A stretch of DNA of 7,436 nucleotides from Chloroflexota bacterium (GTDB taxonomy: Bacteria; Chloroflexota; Anaerolineae; Anaerolineales; DRMV01), in assembly GCA_013154225.1 (NCBI GenBank), contig JAADCW010000230.1, positions 1 through 7,436 on the forward strand, read 5' to 3'. Shown here in pieces: positions 5,662 to 7,436 of this stretch. A model generated the notes under the pieces. That model saw nothing but the letters and a program-made list of their open reading frames with translations. It searched no databases and was not told the origin of the DNA. Position 1 is the stretch's first letter; every line of letters begins with the position of its first letter. The position numbers and the translations under genes were made by a program.

Positions 5662-6726
5662 ATGAACCTTCAAGACTTCCTTCTCCAACTTCTGCGTCAA
5701 CCCGGCCTTTCTGGCACCGAAGCCCCAGTGCGCGACTTCCTCACCCAACACTGGGCGCCTCTGGCCGACGAAATCCTGACCTCGCCCCTGGGCTCCCTCA
5801 CTGCCCTGCGCCGCGGACAAGCCGCCGAACCCCGCCCACGGGTGCTCTTTGCCGCACACATGGATACCATCGGCTTGCTGGTTTCCCGCATCGAAGGCGA
5901 ATTCCTGCACGTGGCCCCCATCGGCGGCCTGGATGCCCGAGTGCTTCCCGGGCAAAAAGTTACCGTGTACACCGCCCAAGGGCCTCTGCCCGGCTTGTTG
6001 ATCGCACCGCCCGACCGGGTCTTACCTGAAGAAATGCAAGGCAAACCCGTGCCCCTCACCCATCTGCTGGTGGATACCGGCCTCACCGCGCGACAACTCG
6101 CCCGACGGGTGCAGGTTGGCGACCGCGTGGTCTTTGACCAAGAACCCCAAATGCTCGGCGAGAACACCATCATGGGCCCTGGCCTTGACAACCGCGCGTC
6201 TCTGGCCGCATTCACCCTCGCGCTGGAAGCCCTGCAAAACCGCCCTCTGGCCTGGGATGTTTACTTCACAGCCACAGTCCAGGAAGAAGAAAACCTGGGC
6301 GGCGCCAAAACCATTGCTTACGAACTCCGCCCCGACATCGCCATTGCCGTGGACGTCACCTTTGCTACTGGCCCTGGCGTGGGCGAAACCGAGGGCTTTC
6401 CCCTGGGCGAAGGCATTACGTTGGGCTTTGGCCCCAACGCGCACCCCAAACTGCATCAAAGGCTCAAAACCCTGGCCGAAGAACTGGAAATTCCCCATCA
6501 CGTGGAATATCTGCCCACCCACTCAGGCACCGACGCGATGGCCTTGCAAATTGCCGCCGCAGGCGCAGCCAGCATGGTCGTCAGCATCCCCCTGCGCTAC
6601 ATGCACACCCCAGTAGAAATGGTTTCCCTGAAAGACATCCGCCGAGCGGGCCGCCTCTTAGCCGCGTTTGCCGCCTCTCTTCAGGAAGATTTCCTCGACC
6701 AACTCGCGTGGGAAACCACCGCCTAA
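5662..6726 (+). CDS. M42 family metallo-aminopeptidase (glutamyl aminopeptidase / CelM-like)
   Basis: This is a cytoplasmic di-metal aminopeptidase that releases N-terminal residues from peptides; family members often form tetrahedral dodecamers (TET). Its 354 residues fit the family. Visible metal and catalytic residues are H66 and D68 in AAHMDTIG, D176 in GPGLDNRA (bridging ligand), E208 (general base) and E209 (ligand) in TVQEEENLGGA, D231 in AVDVTFA and H315 in RYMHTPVEM. The set is complete, so the enzyme should be active. An inserted dimerisation-type domain probably spans about 73-165 (IGGLDARVLPGQKV, VGDRVVF). The usual QEEVGxRGA signature reads QEEENLGGA here. There is no signal peptide. 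Some members are annotated as endoglucanase (CelM), but nothing here points to cellulose. The ribosome site is weak (AGGGAA, 5651-5656). The gene starts 28 nt after the Pro/Thr-rich gene and is followed after 18 nt by an MBL-fold hydrolase. Confidence 0.93.
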   Translation: MNLQDFLLQLLRQPGLSGTEAPVRDFLTQHWAPLADEILTSPLGSLTALRRGQAAEPRPRVLFAAHMDTIGLLVSRIEGEFLHVAPIGGLDARVLPGQKVTVYTAQGPLPGLLIAPPDRVLPEEMQGKPVPLTHLLVDTGLTARQLARRVQVGDRVVFDQEPQMLGENTIMGPGLDNRASLAAFTLALEALQNRPLAWDVYFTATVQEEENLGGAKTIAYELRPDIAIAVDVTFATGPGVGETEGFPLGEGITLGFGPNAHPKLHQRLKTLAEELEIPHHVEYLPTHSGTDAMALQIAAAGAASMVVSIPLRYMHTPVEMVSLKDIRRAGRLLAAFAASLQEDFLDQLAWETTA

Positions 6727-6744
6727 CTTCCCCAAAGCAGGAAC

Positions 6745-7386
6745 ATGCCGCCGTTCATCCTTCCCCTCACCGTAGGCCCCCTGGCCACCAATGCCTACAT
6801 CCTGGCCGACCCCGACCGCGGGGAAGCCGTGGTCATTGACCCCGGCTGGGAAGGGGAACGCATCGCGGCCGCGGTACAACAGCGCGGCTGGCGGCTGACC
6901 GCGATTTGGCTCACCCACGCGCACTTCGACCACATCGGCGGCGTGGCCGCAATACTGCGCAATGTCTCTCCCCCACCGCCCATTGGCCTGCACCCTGAAG
7001 ATTGCTGGCTGTGGAAGATCAAAGGCGGCGCGGACGCGTTCGGCATCGCCATTGAAGACCCAGGCCCCGCGCCCGACATCGGCTTCTACCACGGCGACAT
7101 TCTGGAAGTGGGAAGTATCACCTGCGAAGTGCGCCACACGCCCGGCCATACCCCCGGCCACGTCGCGTTTTACTGCCCCGAAGCTGAAGTGCTCTTCGCG
7201 GGCGATCTTATCTTTCAGGGCAGTATAGGCCGGGCAGATCTTCCCGGCGGCGATTGGGACGCGCTGCTGGAAAGCATCCGCAGCGAGGTTTACACCCTGC
7301 CCGACGAAACCCGCATCTTCCCAGGCCACGGGCCCGCAACCACCGTGGGGGAAGAAAAGCGGCATAATCCGTTTGTCAGCGGGTAA
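6745..7386 (+). CDS. MBL-fold metallo-hydrolase (glyoxalase II / YcbL-like)
   Basis: This is a soluble metallo-beta-lactamase-fold hydrolase of 213 residues, the usual size for short glyoxalase II-like proteins (YcbL type). The binuclear metal site is complete: H58, H60, D62 and H63 in THAHFDHIGG, H135 in HTPGHTPGH, D154 in AGDLIF and H195 in FPGHGPAT. The C-terminal VGEEKRHNPFV (201-211) is the typical end of this subgroup. The N-terminal PLTVGPLATNAYILAD and VVIDPGW also fit. It lacks the C-terminal helical domain of classical glyoxalase II, so glutathione thioester hydrolysis cannot be assumed; the substrate may be another thioester or small ester. The start at ATG 6745 gives the expected N-terminus, but the upstream AGGA lies only 2 nt away, so translation may rely on coupling to the M42 gene 18 nt upstream. 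No terminator is seen after its stop within the window. Confidence 0.92.
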   Translation: MPPFILPLTVGPLATNAYILADPDRGEAVVIDPGWEGERIAAAVQQRGWRLTAIWLTHAHFDHIGGVAAILRNVSPPPPIGLHPEDCWLWKIKGGADAFGIAIEDPGPAPDIGFYHGDILEVGSITCEVRHTPGHTPGHVAFYCPEAEVLFAGDLIFQGSIGRADLPGGDWDALLESIRSEVYTLPDETRIFPGHGPATTVGEEKRHNPFVSG

Positions 7387-7395
7387 ACAAGCACG

Positions 7396-7433
7396 CGCCA
7401 AGGGGGAACGCAAAGGCACAAAGAAACGCCAAG
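7396..7433 (+). repeat. Heptamer quasi-repeat tract (CGCMAAG) in the downstream spacer
   Basis: Four related heptamers follow the last gene: CGCCAAG (7396-7402), CGCAAAG (7409-7415), CACAAAG (7417-7423) and CGCCAAG (7427-7433), spaced 8-13 nt apart. The stretch is purine-rich, has no good reading frame or hairpin, and probably continues beyond the window. Confidence 0.45.
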
Positions 7434-7436
7434 CGC

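Noticed and set aside
5063..5665. His-rich open frame overlapping the Pro/Thr-rich gene, starting at TTG and ending in an ATGA overlap with the M42 start
   Set aside because: CCCACA/CCACAC-type codons of a Thr/Pro tract automatically read as His/Thr/Pro in a shifted frame. The start is a TTG upstream of any good ribosome site and almost at the predicted transcription start, while the GGAG site fits the ATG at 5082, whose protein begins with a normal membrane anchor.

Overview
The window is about 7.4 kb of GC-rich bacterial chromosome with every gene on the + strand. It most resembles a member of the Chloroflexota, class Anaerolineae or a near relative. That placement is inferred from three things: a long Pro/Thr-rich extracytoplasmic tail (PTPTNTPTPT style) of the kind common in that group, extended -10 promoters of the TTGGTATAAT type, and the gene families present. 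No marker gene here fixes the taxonomy.

Layout. (1) 1-443: the 3' end of an L-lactate permease (LctP family), cut by the window edge. (2) 585-3785: three closely spaced genes for membrane-anchored proteases. They are a CtpA-type S41 carboxyl-terminal processing protease, a YugP-type zinc metallopeptidase (HELGH) and an HtrA-type trypsin-like serine protease with one PDZ domain. The group ends at a strong intrinsic terminator at 3811-3846. (3) 3990-5036: a polytopic membrane protein of the UPF0104 / lysylphosphatidylglycerol synthetase transmembrane family. Its promoter is so close to the ATG that the mRNA is probably leaderless. (4) 5082-5633: a small protein with one transmembrane helix followed only by a Pro/Thr/Ser tail, with its own extended -10 promoter. 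(5) 5662-6726 and 6745-7386: an M42 metallo-aminopeptidase and a glyoxalase II-like metallo-beta-lactamase-fold hydrolase, 18 nt apart and probably co-transcribed. (6) 7387-7436: a short non-coding tail with heptamer quasi-repeats that runs off the window.

How they work together. The 585-3785 block looks like an envelope proteolysis operon: tail-specific cleavage, membrane zinc peptidase activity, and HtrA quality control of misfolded exported proteins. M42 is a cytoplasmic aminopeptidase that would finish peptide breakdown. The downstream genes otherwise look like ordinary housekeeping functions.

Most notable non-coding signals. A predicted 37-nt hairpin (2605-2641) pairs with the whole Shine-Dalgarno of htrA, a candidate translational switch or RNA thermometer. 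The same spacer carries a 16-bp direct repeat that reads as Pro/Thr-rich protein in the +1 frame of the preceding gene. The UPF0104 transcript is probably leaderless. I see no phage, transposon, CRISPR, tRNA or rRNA, and no clearly new defence or metabolic system.
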